In this document: positions 1 to 10,747 of the stretch, in pieces
Numbering within the stretch: position 1 is the stretch's first letter
How the letters are laid out: each line of letters begins with the position of its first letter
Program-made: the position numbers and the translations under genes
Origin: Paraburkholderia sp. BL10I2N1
GTDB lineage: Bacteria > Pseudomonadota > Gammaproteobacteria > Burkholderiales > Burkholderiaceae
Assembly (NCBI RefSeq): GCF_004361815.1
Contig: NZ_SNWA01000002.1
Span: forward strand, 868,001-932,000
Length of the DNA stretch: 64,000 nucleotides
Reading direction: 5' to 3'
The notes under the pieces: generated by a model
Databases searched by the model: none
What the model was told of the DNA's origin: nothing
Seen by the model: only the letters and a program-made list of their open reading frames with translations

Positions 1-2
1 TC

Positions 3-650
3 GCCATCGTCGAAGACGAGCCGATGATGCAGTTGCGCCTGCGCGCAATCCTCACGACGCTCGGCTACACTGACGACGCGTTGTCGTTCGCCGCAAGCAT
101 CGTGGAGGCCCAGGCTATGTTCGACGAGCAGCCATTCGCGCTCGCGCTCGTCGACGTGGGGCTTCCGGACGGCAACGGCATCGACCTGATCCGCGCGCTG
201 CATCAACGTGACGCCGCACTGCCCGTTTTGGTAATCTCCGCGTGGAGCACCGAGCAGGTGATCGTCTCGGCGTTGCAGGCCGGCGCGACCGGCTATCTGC
301 TGAAAGAGCGCGACGACGTGGAGATCTCGCTGTCGGTGCGCAGCGCGCTGCGGGGTGGCGCGCCGATCGACCCGTTCATTGCGAAACGTATTCTCGAGCT
401 GCTCGGCGCCGCCGGCACGAAGCGGCTCGGCCACGAGGCTCCGCAGGCGTCGGGGGCGCCGCTGAGTCCGCGCGAGGCTGAAATCCTGACCTTCGTCAGC
501 AAGGGGCTGACCAATCAGGAGATTTCCAGTTTGTTGTCATTGTCCAGGCTGACGGTGGAATGTCACATCAAGAATATCTACAAGAAACTGGCGGTCAACT
601 CGCGCACCCAGGCTGTGTTCGAAGCGCGTTCGCGTGGCTTGTTGCCCTGA
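3..650 (+). CDS. LuxR/NarL-family response regulator (5' end outside window)
   Basis: The reading frame is already open at base 3 (AIVEDEP), so the true start lies upstream. The first 120 or so residues form a receiver domain: acidic pocket in VEDEP, phospho-acceptor Asp in ALVDVGLPDG, Ser/Thr switch in VISAWS, and the conserved Lys in YLLKERDD. Residues from about 150 form a LuxR-type helix-turn-helix (LSPREAEIL, GLTNQEIS, VECHIKNIYKKL). It would bind promoter DNA when phosphorylated. Its end overlaps the start of the sensor kinase gene by about 90 bases, so the two are almost certainly co-transcribed and form a cognate pair. Target genes cannot be told from the sequence. Confidence 0.93.
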   Translation, partial: AIVEDEPMMQLRLRAILTTLGYTDDALSFAASIVEAQAMFDEQPFALALVDVGLPDGNGIDLIRALHQRDAALPVLVISAWSTEQVIVSALQAGATGYLLKERDDVEISLSVRSALRGGAPIDPFIAKRILELLGAAGTKRLGHEAPQASGAPLSPREAEILTFVSKGLTNQEISSLLSLSRLTVECHIKNIYKKLAVNSRTQAVFEARSRGLLP

Positions 651-2555
651 TCGTCGTCATCGGCCTGCTGCAGCACGGCGCGGCACGCGCCGCGCCGGTG
701 CCGCCGCCCGCGGCCGAAACTGACGCCATCGCAAGCCTGCATGTCGAAGCAGCGCGCTCGGACCGGCAGGCGCAAATGCCGCCGCACGACGGCTGGACCG
801 TGGTAACCCTGCCGGATATCTGGACCCAGCGATGGCCGCATTTCGACGGCTCTGTCTGGTACCGCGTGAGCTGGAATCAGACGCCGGGATCGCACCCGGC
901 CGCCGTTGCTCTCGACTATCTCAACATGGCCGGCGAGATCTGGCTGAACGGCGCGCTGTTGCGCCGCGACGAGCACCTCGTCGAGCCGATCAGCCGGATG
1001 TGGAATACGCCGTGGTATCGCGTGCTGTCTACGCGGGAGCTGCAGCCGGGCGAGAACACGCTGCTGATCCGCGTATCCGGCCTCTCTGCTTACCAGCCCG
1101 GCCTCGGCCCGCTGACGATCGGCGCTCCGGGCGTCGCGTGGGACATCTACCGGCACGCACGGCTCGTGCGCCACGATCTGCAGCTTTTCAGCCTTGCCGT
1201 GACCGCGACGCTCGGCCGCTTCTTCCTTGCGCTATGGTCGATGCGACCCAGGGAGACCGCCTACGGGTGGTTCGCGTTCCTTTCGCTCACGTGGTGGTGC
1301 TGGGCCGTCAACGAGATCGTGACGACCACTTGGCCGTTCGCATCGAACGACATGTGGGAGGCGGCCGACGCGCTGCTCTTCCATGTGTTCTGCGTGTCCT
1401 TTTCGATTTTCGTGCTGCGCTTCTGCGATCGCCGCGCGCCGCGCATCGAGCGCGTGCTGTGGCTCAGCGTCGCCGTGGGCGTCGCAGCGGTCGTCGCGTT
1501 GCCGCAAGCGCAATTGGGGACGCTGCGCATCGTGCTGATTCCCGCGTCGGCGCTGATATTCTTCGCGAGCTGCTTCGTGTTCCTGTGGCTGGCCGTGAAA
1601 AGCCGGCGCACCGACCACCGGATCCTGTCGGTGTGCATCGTGATCTTCATCGCGGCGGGTATCCACGATCTGCTGATCGGTGTTCAGCGTACTGCGCGAC
1701 AACCACTATTACACGGCATTCACGTCGCAGTTTCTGATGGTCGGCATGGCGTTCGTGCTCGCGTGGCATTTCGTTGCGAACGTGCGCCGCATCGAGCGTT
1801 TCAACGACGAGCTTACGGAACGGGTCGACGAAGCGCGTGCCGACCTCATGACGACGCTGCAGCGCCAGCATGAGCTCGAAGTCGTGAATGCGCGGCTCGG
1901 CGAACGGCTCGATCTCGCGCACGATCTGCACGACGGGCTCGGCGGCACGCTTGTCAGCGGCATCGCGATGCTCGAGCATACGCCCGAGAGCATTGCGCCG
2001 GGGCGCGTTTTGTCGATCCTCAAGGAGCTGCGCGACGATTTGCGCATCATCATCGATACCGCGTCGAGCCATCAGCTCGGCGAGCATGCACTGGACGACC
2101 TGATTGCACCGCTGCGGCACCGGATGATGCGTCTTTTCGAAGGACGTGGCATCGAATGTGCGTGGCACGTGTCGGGGCTCGATACCATCGGGCTCACCGC
2201 TTCGCAGAATCTCGACGTGCTGCGCGTGTTGCAGGAGAGCCTGACCAACGTGCTCAAGCACAGCGGCGCGACGCGCGTGCGGATCGATCTGCGCCATCTC
2301 AACGGCTCGCTGCGGCTCGTCGTGGAAGACAACGGCACGGGTTTCAATCCTGCCGCTATCGAGGTGCGCCGCGGCCTCGGCATGCGCAGTATGCAGACGC
2401 GTGCAGCGCGGCTCGGCGGCAACCTGACGGTCCGCTCGACCGAAGGCGGGACAGTGTTGACGCTCGCGGTCGAGATCCGGCCATCGGCTATGGTGGCCGA
2501 GCCGCACCACGATGCGTTGCAAGGCGTCAAAGAGGGCGGTGCCAAACGTCGCTGA
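560..2555 (+). pseudogene. 7TM-DISM-type sensor histidine kinase with an internal frameshift
   Basis: Two reading frames together make one kinase. The first (560 to about 1688) has a signal-like hydrophobic N-terminus ending AARA, a beta-galactosidase-like sugar-binding fold (GEIWLNG, WYRVL, GENTLLIRVSG) and several membrane helices. The second (from about 1680) carries the last membrane helix, a coiled linker, the phospho-acceptor box (HDLHDGLGG) and the ATPase domain (N box LTNVLKHSG, VEDNGTGF, GLGMRSM). The break lies at about 1680-1690: dropping one base near 1688 would restore continuity (HDLLIGV into VLRDNHYY). As written, the sensor and catalytic halves are separated, so signalling would fail unless the shift is a sequencing error or the second frame is translated alone from the GTG at 1680. 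It partners the response regulator just upstream. Confidence 0.85.
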
Positions 2556-2941
2556 TCGACCCGTTCCCGACATTGCACCGGGCGGCGCCTGTTCGGCAGC
2601 TCTTTGAGGTATAGCGGTCGTTTGTTGTCTCTCCAGGTCCCCAACACCCTGTTGCCTCGCTTCGCGCTGGCGCCTACATTGTGAAATGTATCCACGGGAC
2701 GTCCTCAACTCGGCGTACACCGTGAACACATGGGCATGAAGTGGGCGAAAATAGACCGGCCGGCACCGTCGCGTCCTTCGAGGATAATTCAGAAATACCT
2801 CCAATAGTTTCCGCTGTCTTGAAGGGAGCAACGTGCAGAACACCATCCATGCCGACATGCCGTGGTTGCCTGAATCGCGCACGATGATACGTCTTCGTGC
2901 GTTTCGAGATCGAGTTCATGCGGCCGTAACGGAGGCAAAGC
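2556..2941. other. Intergenic region, no gene seen
   Basis: The stretch separates the kinase from the glucosidase gene. I see no coding signature, RNA gene or strong terminator. The only clear signal is the Shine-Dalgarno GGAGG at its right end, serving the next gene. Confidence 0.5.
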
Positions 2942-5680
2942 ATGTGTCCTGTAATCGTCGATGTAGCGGAAGAAAAGCGGTTGAACGACGCACGTGTCGC
3001 GCACGTACCGTGGAAGAAGTGGGGGCCGTACCTCAGCGAGCGGCAATGGGGGACGGTCCGCGAGGACTACAGCGAAGGCGGTGACGCCTGGAACTATTTC
3101 ACCCATGAACATTCCCGCTCGCGGGCCTACAGGTGGGGTGAAGACGGGCTCGGTGGACTGTGCGACGACCAGCAGCAGCTGTGTTTTGCGCTTGCACTAT
3201 GGAACGAGCGCGACGCGATTCTGAAGGAGCGCCTCTTCGGCCTGACCAATAGCGAGGGCAATCATGGCGAGGACGTGAAGGAGTATTACTTCTACGTCGA
3301 CAGCACACCTACGCACTCGTACATGAAGTATCTGTACAAGTATCCGCAGCGGGAATATCCGTACCGGGACCTGGTCGAGACCAACCGGAAACGATCGCGG
3401 GACGAACTCGAATACGAACTGCTCGATACCGGTGTCTTCGATGACGACCGGTATTTCGACGTGTTCGTCGAATACGCGAAGGCGGGCCCGGAAGACATCT
3501 TCGTGCGCATTTCCGTGCATAACCGCGCACGGGAAGGGACACGGCTGCGGGTCCTACCGACGCTCTGGTTTCGCAATACCTGGTCGTGGGGCCACGACGA
3601 CCGCAAGCCATCGCTGTGCGAAGCAGGTCCAGGCGTCATTCGTGCAACGCATCATGAACTGGGTGAGTACTGGCTCTATTGCGAGGGCGCGACGGAACTG
3701 CTCTTCACGGAAAACGAAAGCAACGCACAGCGTCTATGGAATCAATCCAACGCGTCACCGTATGTGAAGGACGCGTTCCACGCGTACGTCATTGCGGGGC
3801 AGCGCGAGGCTGTGAATCCCGCCAGGACGGGAACCAAGGGCGCGGCCCATTATGTGTGCGACGTACCCGGCGGCGGCAGCGCGACCATCCGGTTGCGCCT
3901 GACGGCAGGCAAGTTGGACAATGCCTTCGACGACTTCGAGAACACCTTCAATGACCGCATTGCCGATGCGGACGAGTTCTACGCGCGCGTTGCCCCAAAG
4001 TCACTGACCGAGGACAAGCGCCGGGTGCACCGTCAGGCTTTGGCGGGCATGCTGTGGGGCAAGCAGTACTACTACTTCGATCTCGAGCGGTGGCTGCGCG
4101 AGCACCGCAGTCATCCATTGCTCGAAGCCGCCCGGCACGATGTGCGCAATGCCGACTGGTTCCACATGTTGAATGCCGACGTGATCTCGATGCCGGACAA
4201 GTGGGAGTATCCGTGGTACGCGGCCTGGGACCTGGCCTTTCATACGGTCGCCCTGGCGCTCGTCGATTTCGATTTCGCCAAGGAGCAGTTACTGCTGATG
4301 CTGCGCATCCTGTATGTCCACCCGAGCGGCCAGATCCCAGCCTACGAGTGGAACTTCAGTGACGTAAATCCGCCCGTGCATGCCGCCGCCACGCTCTGGC
4401 TCTACAGGTATGAGAAAGCGCTGGGACGTGCTGACCCGCGCTTTCTTGAACGCTCGTTTCAGGGGTTGATGCTCAATTTCAACTGGTGGGTGAACCGTAA
4501 GGACCCTTCAGGTCGCAACGTTTTCGCCGGCGGCTTTCTGGGGTTGGACAACATCGGTGTATTCGATCGCAGCGCGCAGCTTCCGACGGGCGGATCCCTC
4601 GAGCAGGCAGACGGAACAGCGTGGATGGCGTTTTATTGCCAGAGCATGCTGGAGATGGCGATCATTCTGACTGAGTACGACCCGATGTACGAGGAGATCG
4701 CCTTCAAGTTCGTTCAGCACTTCATGTGGATTGCCTACGCGATGGACCGGCGTGGCGAACATCCAGACGAGATGTGGGACGAGCAGGACGGATTCTTCTA
4801 TGATCTCCTGCGGCTCCCGGACGGCCAGACCATGCGTCTGAAGGTGAGGTCAATGGTGGGGTTGCTGCCGCTGTGCGCATCGACGGTTTTCGAAGCCGAT
4901 TCTGTCTCGCGCTGTCCGAAACTGCTGGAGCTAGTCGCGCAATTTCGAGCGCGTTACCCGGAACTGGTTGCCCATGTGGCCCCGATCGATTCCGGCTTCA
5001 TCGGCCATAGGGAACGCAGGCTCCTGTCGATCCTGAACAGGCGGAAACTCGAACGCGTGCTCGGATACCTGCTTGACGAGAACGAATTCCTTGGGCCGCA
5101 CGGCATTCGTTCGCTCTCTCGCTATCATCTCGATCATCCGTACGTGATCAATGTTGGTGGGCTGGATTACAAGGTGCAGTACCTGCCCGCTGAATCGAAT
5201 ACCGGGATGTTCGGCGGAAACTCCAACTGGCGCGGTCCGGTGTGGATGCCGGTGAATCTGCTGATTGTCAGGGCGCTGATGAATCTCTACGGCTTTTTCG
5301 GTGATGAGTTCAAGGTTCAATGTCCGACGGGGTCCGGGCCGCACATGACGCTGTTTGAGGTGGCACAAGAGATCGTCCACCGGCTGACGGGTACGTTTCT
5401 GCGCGATGCGGATGGGAGGCGCCCCGTGTACGGCGGGACGGGCAGGTTCCAGGACGATCCGCATTGGCGTGACCTGATCCTGTTCTACGAATATTTCCAC
5501 GGCGACAACGGTGCGGGGCTTGGTGCCAGTCACCAGACCGGCTGGACGGGTCTCGTCGCACCTCTGCTGGATCTGTTCGGGCGTATCGACGCTCAAACCG
5601 TTCTGGAAAGCGACCGCTGGCGCGTCATGGCCGGCGTCGTCGGGCAACAAGCGGGCGGAGAACAGATGGACGGGAAGTGA
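2942..5680 (+). CDS. GH63-like (mannosyl-oligosaccharide-glucosidase type) glycoside hydrolase
   Basis: This 912-residue protein resembles the large bacterial relatives of glucosidase I (GH63, (alpha/alpha)6 barrel). A beta-rich N-terminal part covers residues 1-350. The C-terminal barrel carries aromatic and acidic blocks typical of the family ([61 protein letters not shown]). No signal peptide is present, so it should act in the cytoplasm on alpha-glucosidic substrates, perhaps trehalose- or glycogen-related sugars or osmolyte glycosides; the substrate is inference. The ATG is well placed behind GGAGG (taacGGAGGcaaagcATG). The gene stands alone, with no glycan genes beside it. Confidence 0.85.
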   Translation: MCPVIVDVAEEKRLNDARVAHVPWKKWGPYLSERQWGTVREDYSEGGDAWNYFTHEHSRSRAYRWGEDGLGGLCDDQQQLCFALALWNERDAILKERLFGLTNSEGNHGEDVKEYYFYVDSTPTHSYMKYLYKYPQREYPYRDLVETNRKRSRDELEYELLDTGVFDDDRYFDVFVEYAKAGPEDIFVRISVHNRAREGTRLRVLPTLWFRNTWSWGHDDRKPSLCEAGPGVIRATHHELGEYWLYCEGATELLFTENESNAQRLWNQSNASPYVKDAFHAYVIAGQREAVNPARTGTKGAAHYVCDVPGGGSATIRLRLTAGKLDNAFDDFENTFNDRIADADEFYARVAPKSLTEDKRRVHRQALAGMLWGKQYYYFDLERWLREHRSHPLLEAARHDVRNADWFHMLNADVISMPDKWEYPWYAAWDLAFHTVALALVDFDFAKEQLLLMLRILYVHPSGQIPAYEWNFSDVNPPVHAAATLWLYRYEKALGRADPRFLERSFQGLMLNFNWWVNRKDPSGRNVFAGGFLGLDNIGVFDRSAQLPTGGSLEQADGTAWMAFYCQSMLEMAIILTEYDPMYEEIAFKFVQHFMWIAYAMDRRGEHPDEMWDEQDGFFYDLLRLPDGQTMRLKVRSMVGLLPLCASTVFEADSVSRCPKLLELVAQFRARYPELVAHVAPIDSGFIGHRERRLLSILNRRKLERVLGYLLDENEFLGPHGIRSLSRYHLDHPYVINVGGLDYKVQYLPAESNTGMFGGNSNWRGPVWMPVNLLIVRALMNLYGFFGDEFKVQCPTGSGPHMTLFEVAQEIVHRLTGTFLRDADGRRPVYGGTGRFQDDPHWRDLILFYEYFHGDNGAGLGASHQTGWTGLVAPLLDLFGRIDAQTVLESDRWRVMAGVVGQQAGGEQMDGK

Positions 5681-6073
5681 GGGAGAAAATCCATCCGAAG
5701 CGCGCCCAACCCTGTTTGCCGTGCGCGGCGACGTCCTGCCCCCTTCCGCACAATCGCCGACTATCTCGAAGGGTTGTTAGATGCCTGCCGAGGTCAGCAT
5801 GACCGTGAACACGCTGCGGCGCGTGCCGGCAGGCCTCGAACAAGCCTCAACGTACCCGGCCGGCGCGGTCGTCATGGGGACCCGGCACATCCGTTCAGAG
5901 AGACAACCGTCATAGAGTTTGCAAAGGCTCCTTGAGCCCATTGAGCCTGCGGGCAGTCGACGGAGGGCAAATGCCTTCGAACTGCGAGGAATATGGAAGA
6001 AATGCGCCGCTTGCGACCACAACTAACACACCGGTACGGAGTCTTCAGAGTGTCCAACCCGCAATCCGCGCCG
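5681..6073. other. Intergenic region, no convincing gene
   Basis: A 43-codon frame at 5781-5912 has no family features and is probably chance. An imperfect long-range hairpin pairs GCCTGCCG near 5782 with CGGCAGGC near 5830, but it lacks a T-run. Nothing else is supported. Confidence 0.4.
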
Positions 6074-6897
6074 CTACGGGCCCGCAGCACCATTTAGCCG
6101 GGCACCTGTTGCCTCGACCTGTGTCATAAGCCGGTAAGAGACATAGTATTTGTAGATGTTGCGCACGTAGGTCGGGGTCTGCATGCCGTCGACGACGACG
6201 ATCTGCAAAAGCCCGGCATTGAGCATCTCCAACTCGTCCTCGTCTTCGAGCGCATCAGGTAGCAGCGTGACCTTGACTGGTGGCCGGCCGCTCAGGATGA
6301 GTTGCTTGTCCAGTTCGACGAGACTGTCGTAGTAGCTGGAGGATCGACGCACCTGAACGGTTTTTCCTGCCATGTCGTCCAGCGTTGTGAGCCTGGGCGA
6401 ACGCGGACCAGTCACTACGACCTCACGCACCCCCTTCTGGTCTTGCGGTGCGACAAAGTCCACAAGCTTCAGGCGCTCGTCCGTCACCGTCAGATCGCCT
6501 GCGGCGATATCACCCAGACCGGAGTTCAGTTCCGCGAACAACCGGTCGCGGGTGGTCGGAATCAGGAATACTGTCAAGGGACGCTTGTCCAGCCGGTCGG
6601 CGTAGGTCTTGTTGAGATACCGCTCGAAGTCACGCACCAGTTCCGCGGTCAGACCGCGTTCAACGCCCTCGTCGACGAAGTACAGCGTGCGGCTGTACGG
6701 CACGAGCACCCGGATCGCGTGTCGCCCGAGCATCGCGTCGAAATCCCCCGTCCACGGCTGGTCGCTCAGGCTGAGATGGCGACCGGCACGGACGAGGCCG
6801 GAACTGCGGCGACGCCCGCCGCGCCTGCGTCCTGTTCCGCGAGCGCAAGCATGCACAGAAGCCCCGCGGCGGCCAGGAGCAGACGGACCGGATTCAT
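6074..6897 (-). pseudogene. MltF-like lytic transglycosylase remnant (frameshift plus internal deletion)
   Basis: The start is set by GGAGG 8 bases before an ATG at 6897, which opens a good signal peptide (MNPVRLLLAAAGLLCMLALA). That frame hits TGA at 6769-6767. The mature protein lies in another frame, entering near LSDQPWTGDFDAML. The body is the first lobe and part of the second lobe of a periplasmic binding-protein domain (SBP_bac_3), as in MltF. After VVVD the sequence jumps directly to TPTYVRNIYKYYVSYRLM, which resembles the extreme C-terminal tail of the MltF lysozyme-like (SLT) domain. About 200 residues, including the catalytic glutamate, are therefore missing. Normal family members are about 450-490 residues; this is about 275. 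It is neither secreted intact nor catalytic. The deletion is inferred from family architecture. Confidence 0.72.
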
Positions 6898-7211
6898 GAC
6901 GCAGACCTCCGCACGCAGCACATCGACTACATAGCGCTCGTTTCAAGCATAGTTCATCGCTTGGGGTTCACGTTGCGCTGTCCTGCTTCACCGGGCTGAC
7001 AGATGTCATGTCATAGACATCGATGCATCGAACTCGGCGACAAGTCATGGAAGTTGACGGCCAGTGATGGCCGACGAAGAGCCCGTTGCCTGAACGGACC
7101 CCACTGCGCATGTTAGAAAACACGCGGAAACGATGTGCAGAAGCTTCATAGGGCCGTTTTTGCCACGGCTGCTCAATACCGTGCTATTGCAACGACAACA
7201 AAGGAGACCGA
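6898..7211. other. Divergent intergenic region
   Basis: This lies between the transglycosylase remnant (leftward) and the hydrolase gene (rightward) and should hold promoters for both. I can point only to the two Shine-Dalgarno sites: GGAGG serving 6897, and AAGGAG at 7201-7206 serving 7212. No RNA gene is seen. Confidence 0.5.
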
Positions 7212-8195
7212 GTGAAAATCGTGGCCGTGATAAGCACCCTGTTTGCCCTCCTTGCTGCGCCTGCCGGCGCCGCCGATGTCGGCTTCGAGGAGGTCAAGAT
7301 AGCGAACGGAGCGGAGCCGCCGCTAACGGCCGGGGTGTGGTATCCGACTAACGCGCCGGCGACCTCGCACTCGTTGGGAAATTTCACCCAGACCGTGGCG
7401 CCGGACGCTCCGATTGCTGGCCATGGCCTGCCGCTGGTCGTGATGTCGCACGGCGGCGGCGGGTCGTACGACGGCCACTACGACACGGCTCTCGCCCTGG
7501 CTCACGCGGGCTTCGTGGCGGCGGCGGTCAGTCACGCCGGCGACACTTTCGATGACCAGAGTCAGGTCTTGCAGCTGTGGCGCCGTCCCGCGCAGCTTCA
7601 CCGGCTGGTGGACTACATGCTCGCTGAGTGGCCCTGGCGCGAGCGGCTGGATGCGGCCCGCGTCGGCGCGTTCGGCTTTTCCAACGGCGGCTTCACCGTG
7701 CTCGTGGCCGCAGGCGGGGTCCCAGACCTTTCGGAGATCGCCCCGTATTGCGAGGCACACGCCGATCACGACCTGTGCGTGGCCCTGCAGCACGCCGGCG
7801 TCGATCCTCATTTCGGAGCGGATATTCCTGCCGGTGCGTGGGTCAGCGACCGGCGCATCAACGCCGCGGTCAGCGCCGCGCCGGCGTTCGGCTTCGCCTT
7901 TGGACGCGCGGGGCTAAGCAGTGTGCGCATCCCGATCCAGCTCTGGCGAGCCGCCAACGATCGTCATCAGCCGCATCCCTACTATGAGGAGGCGGTACGC
8001 GCCAACCTACCCCGAACACCCGAATATCACGTGGTCGCCAACGCCGGCCACTATGACTTCCTGCCACCCTGCGATGCGCGTCTTTCCCGCAACGCGCCGG
8101 ACGTCTGCAACAGCCTGCCCGACTTCGACCGCGCGGAATTCCACGAACAATTCAACGCCGCCGTGGTGCATTTTTTCCAGGCAACGCTGCGATAG
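7212..8195 (+). CDS. Secreted alpha/beta hydrolase (dienelactone hydrolase / PAF-acetylhydrolase-like)
   Basis: The 327-residue product opens with a cleavable signal peptide (MKIVAVISTLFALLAAPAGA|AD) and should be periplasmic or secreted. Strand and oxyanion features come first (PLVVMSHGGGGSYDGH). The nucleophile elbow GFSNGG (G-x-S-x-G) is near residue 155, and the likely catalytic His is in VVANAGHYDFLPP close to the C-terminus. The cysteine pairs around PYCEAHADHDLC and PPCDARLSRNAPDVC suggest disulphides. The GTG start is fixed by AAGGAG five bases upstream. Members of this family are esterases or lipases of varied specificity, so the substrate is unknown. Confidence 0.85.
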   Translation: MKIVAVISTLFALLAAPAGAADVGFEEVKIANGAEPPLTAGVWYPTNAPATSHSLGNFTQTVAPDAPIAGHGLPLVVMSHGGGGSYDGHYDTALALAHAGFVAAAVSHAGDTFDDQSQVLQLWRRPAQLHRLVDYMLAEWPWRERLDAARVGAFGFSNGGFTVLVAAGGVPDLSEIAPYCEAHADHDLCVALQHAGVDPHFGADIPAGAWVSDRRINAAVSAAPAFGFAFGRAGLSSVRIPIQLWRAANDRHQPHPYYEEAVRANLPRTPEYHVVANAGHYDFLPPCDARLSRNAPDVCNSLPDFDRAEFHEQFNAAVVHFFQATLR

Positions 8196-8259
8196 GAATC
8201 GGCACGGCACGTATCCGTTACCATGACGTCTGCACGTTCCAATCTGAAAGCAATTCGTC

Positions 8260-8853
8260 TTGCCTACCTACACCCTTCCCTTCGCACTCACCGCGGAACT
8301 CGAAATCCGCAAAAGCCGCTTTATCGCCCATGCGATCCCGGTTGAAAATCGCGACGCGGCGATGGCCGAACTGCGCCGCCTGCGCGACGAACATCCTGCC
8401 GCCACGCACGTCTGCTGGGCGCTCCTCGCCGGCGGGCAGTCCGGCATGTCCGACGATGGCGAGCCGTCCGGCACCGCGGGCCGGCCGATCCTGGAAGTGC
8501 TGAGACATCACGATCTCGACGGCGTGCTGGCGGCCGTCGTCCGCTACTACGGCGGCGTGAAGCTCGGCGCGGGAGGCCTCGTGCGTGCCTACACCGACGC
8601 GATTGCCACGGCGCTGCAGGACGCACCACGCGTCGAACGGATTGCGCAGGCAACGCTGACCGTGGAGATCGCCTACCCGGACGAAGCACGCGTGCGACGC
8701 TGGATCGAGCAGGAGAACCACGCGCTCGCAGAAAGCGCCTACGGCATGGCTGTGCGGCTCACCATCCGCATGCCGGTCACGGCACTCGATGCCGCGCGCG
8801 ATGCGTTGCGCGACATGACGCAAGGGCGCGCCCTGTTCCCCGTTACCGCTTAG
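8260..8853 (+). CDS. yigZ: YigZ/IMPACT-family protein
   Basis: This 197-residue protein has the UPF0029/IMPACT N-terminal fold with its hallmark blocks (EIKKSRF-like EIRKSRFIAHA, ATHVCWA, SDDGEPSGTAGRPIL, VVRYYGGVKLGAGGLVRAY), followed by the DUF1949 ferredoxin-like C-terminal domain. Relatives are thought to bind nucleic acid or translation factors; the bacterial role is not settled. The TTG start gives MPTYTL, which matches the usual start of the family. The Shine-Dalgarno signal is weak. It runs 65 bases downstream of the hydrolase gene on the same strand and faces the permease gene that ends at 8924. Confidence 0.9.
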   Translation: MPTYTLPFALTAELEIRKSRFIAHAIPVENRDAAMAELRRLRDEHPAATHVCWALLAGGQSGMSDDGEPSGTAGRPILEVLRHHDLDGVLAAVVRYYGGVKLGAGGLVRAYTDAIATALQDAPRVERIAQATLTVEIAYPDEARVRRWIEQENHALAESAYGMAVRLTIRMPVTALDAARDALRDMTQGRALFPVTA

Positions 8854-8923
8854 GCTGTATCCGGCGCGATTGCGCAGCGGCCCCCAACACCTGCAAACAC
8901 GCTGGCTCCAGAACGACTGGCCT

Positions 8924-10747
8924 TCAGTATGCCGGTAGCATCCAGGGAACAAGCAGCACGCTAACCGCCATCACGACCAGCGTGAACGGTGCGCCAACCT
9001 TGACGAAATCGGCAAGGCTGTAATTGCCAAACGTGCTGACAAGCGTATTGACCGGCGAAATGGGCGTCGCGAAGGCCGATGACGCGCCCAGCGCGACCAT
9101 CATGCCGAAAGGGTAAGGCGACGCATGCAGATGGCTGGCGAGCGCAACAGCAACGGGCGCCATCAATACCGCCGTGGCGGTGTTTGAAATGGCAAGACCG
9201 ATGAGCGCGGTCATCGCGAAGACGGTCGCCAGCACGGCTCTGATGCTTGCGGTGCCAACCAGCGCAAGCATCGCGTCGGCGCCCAGGTCCATCCCGCCTG
9301 TCCGTTTCAGCGCCAGCGCAAACGGCAGCATGCCGACGATCAGTATCAGGGTGCGCCAGTGAATCGCCCGATAAGCCGAATCGAGATCGATACAACGGAA
9401 GAGCCCCATCAGCAGACAACCGATCAGCACCGACTGAACATAGGGCAGAACCCCGGTCACCATCAGTATGAGCACCAGCAGCAAACAGGCGATCGCGTGC
9501 GGCGCCCGGTCGGGCACGGGGACGAGCGTGCGACCTTCCACCGGCAGGCTGAGCGCAATCAGATCGTGCCCCTCCTTGCGCAGTGCCCGAAAGGCCGCCC
9601 ATGGCCCGACCAGAAGTAGCGTATCGCCAACCTTCAGTGTGGCGTTCTCGAGCCCATGATCGTGCGTGACCCGTCCACGGCGCAGGCCGACCACGCTCAG
9701 TCCATGCTGCATAAGCAATGGCGACTTGTCGGGCTTCATGCCAACCAGGTGAGAGTCCACTGGGATGATGGCCTCAGCCATGCCGACGTCGCGTGATTGA
9801 TCGGTAAAGTAGGTTCCGGCCATCGGTAGCCGCTGCAAGACAAACCGCTCGCACAACGCGTCGATGTCGAATCCCTTTGCGTCGACGTCGACAAGCAGGA
9901 TGTCGCCCGCGCGCACTTCGGTGCTCGACAAGGCGTGCAGCACTTCTCTTTTGAAACGCTGGAACCGTTCGACCGCGATCACATGGGCGTCCGGCGCGGC
10001 GTGCAGGCCAAGACTGCCGAGCGTTTCGCCCACCAGCGGCGACGAGCGTTCGACACTCAGCCGGAACGCGCGGTCCTGCAGGCCATATTGCGCCACCCAG
10101 TCCTGCAGCGTTGGACCGTCTGCACGGCGCGCCGCTGTGCTGCTGCCCAGTCTGCGCCGTACCACGACCATATAGGCAATGCCGAGCGCAAGCACGGGCG
10201 CGCCGATCGGTGTGAACGTGAAGAAGCCGAAGCCCTGCTCGCCGATACGCATCAATTCGCTGTTGACCACCAGATTCGGTGCGGTGGCCACCAGCGTCAT
10301 CATGCCGCTGATCAGCCCGGCGACGCTCATCGGCATCATCAGGCGGCTGGCGGGAGTACCCGTCTTCTGCACGACATGCAGCGCCACCGGAACGAAGATG
10401 GCCACCACAGCGGTCGTACTCATGATCGAGCCCATCACGCCGACGCAGACCATCAGCAGAACGAGCAGGCGGGTTTCGCTGCTGCCGCTGGTTGCCACGA
10501 GCCAGTCCCCGACGCTTTGCGCCACGCCGGTGCGTACCAGCCCTTCGCCCAGCACAAAGAGCGCGGCGATCAGGACGACGGCCGGATCGCTAAAACCCGC
10601 GAGCGCCTCGTTGATCGTGATGACGCCGGTCGCCGGTAGCGACACGATCATGATCAGCGCGACCGCGTCGATCCGAGGTCTGCCGATGACAAACATCGCA
10701 ATGGCGGCGCCGAGCAGCACAAGAACTGCGACGAGGTCGGAGTGCAT
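8924..10747 (-). CDS. SLC13-family permease with central TrkA-C domains
   Basis: The 607-residue protein has two halves of membrane helices with sodium/anion symporter features (FSDPAVVLIAALFVLGEGLVRTG, STTAVVAIFVPV in the first; SNTATAVLMAPVAVALA and TPISPVNTLV in the second). These flank a soluble middle section with two TrkA-C (RCK C-terminal) repeats at about residues 205-370. This layout is typical of bacterial SLC13/YbhI/SAC1-type carriers for sulfate or dicarboxylates. I place the start at MHSDLVAV (10747), because the extra residues of the longer frame are not membrane-like. The substrate is not determined. Confidence 0.87.
   Translation of the reverse strand: MHSDLVAVLVLLGAAIAMFVIGRPRIDAVALIMIVSLPATGVITINEALAGFSDPAVVLIAALFVLGEGLVRTGVAQSVGDWLVATSGSSETRLLVLLMVCVGVMGSIMSTTAVVAIFVPVALHVVQKTGTPASRLMMPMSVAGLISGMMTLVATAPNLVVNSELMRIGEQGFGFFTFTPIGAPVLALGIAYMVVVRRRLGSSTAARRADGPTLQDWVAQYGLQDRAFRLSVERSSPLVGETLGSLGLHAAPDAHVIAVERFQRFKREVLHALSSTEVRAGDILLVDVDAKGFDIDALCERFVLQRLPMAGTYFTDQSRDVGMAEAIIPVDSHLVGMKPDKSPLLMQHGLSVVGLRRGRVTHDHGLENATLKVGDTLLLVGPWAAFRALRKEGHDLIALSLPVEGRTLVPVPDRAPHAIACLLLVLILMVTGVLPYVQSVLIGCLLMGLFRCIDLDSAYRAIHWRTLILIVGMLPFALALKRTGGMDLGADAMLALVGTASIRAVLATVFAMTALIGLAISNTATAVLMAPVAVALASHLHASPYPFGMMVALGASSAFATPISPVNTLVSTFGNYSLADFVKVGAPFTLVVMAVSVLLVPWMLPAY

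Noticed and set aside
1647..2882. 411-codon open frame on the minus strand
   Set aside because: It is antisense to the kinase domain; the translation has no family motif, while the plus strand carries H, N and G boxes.
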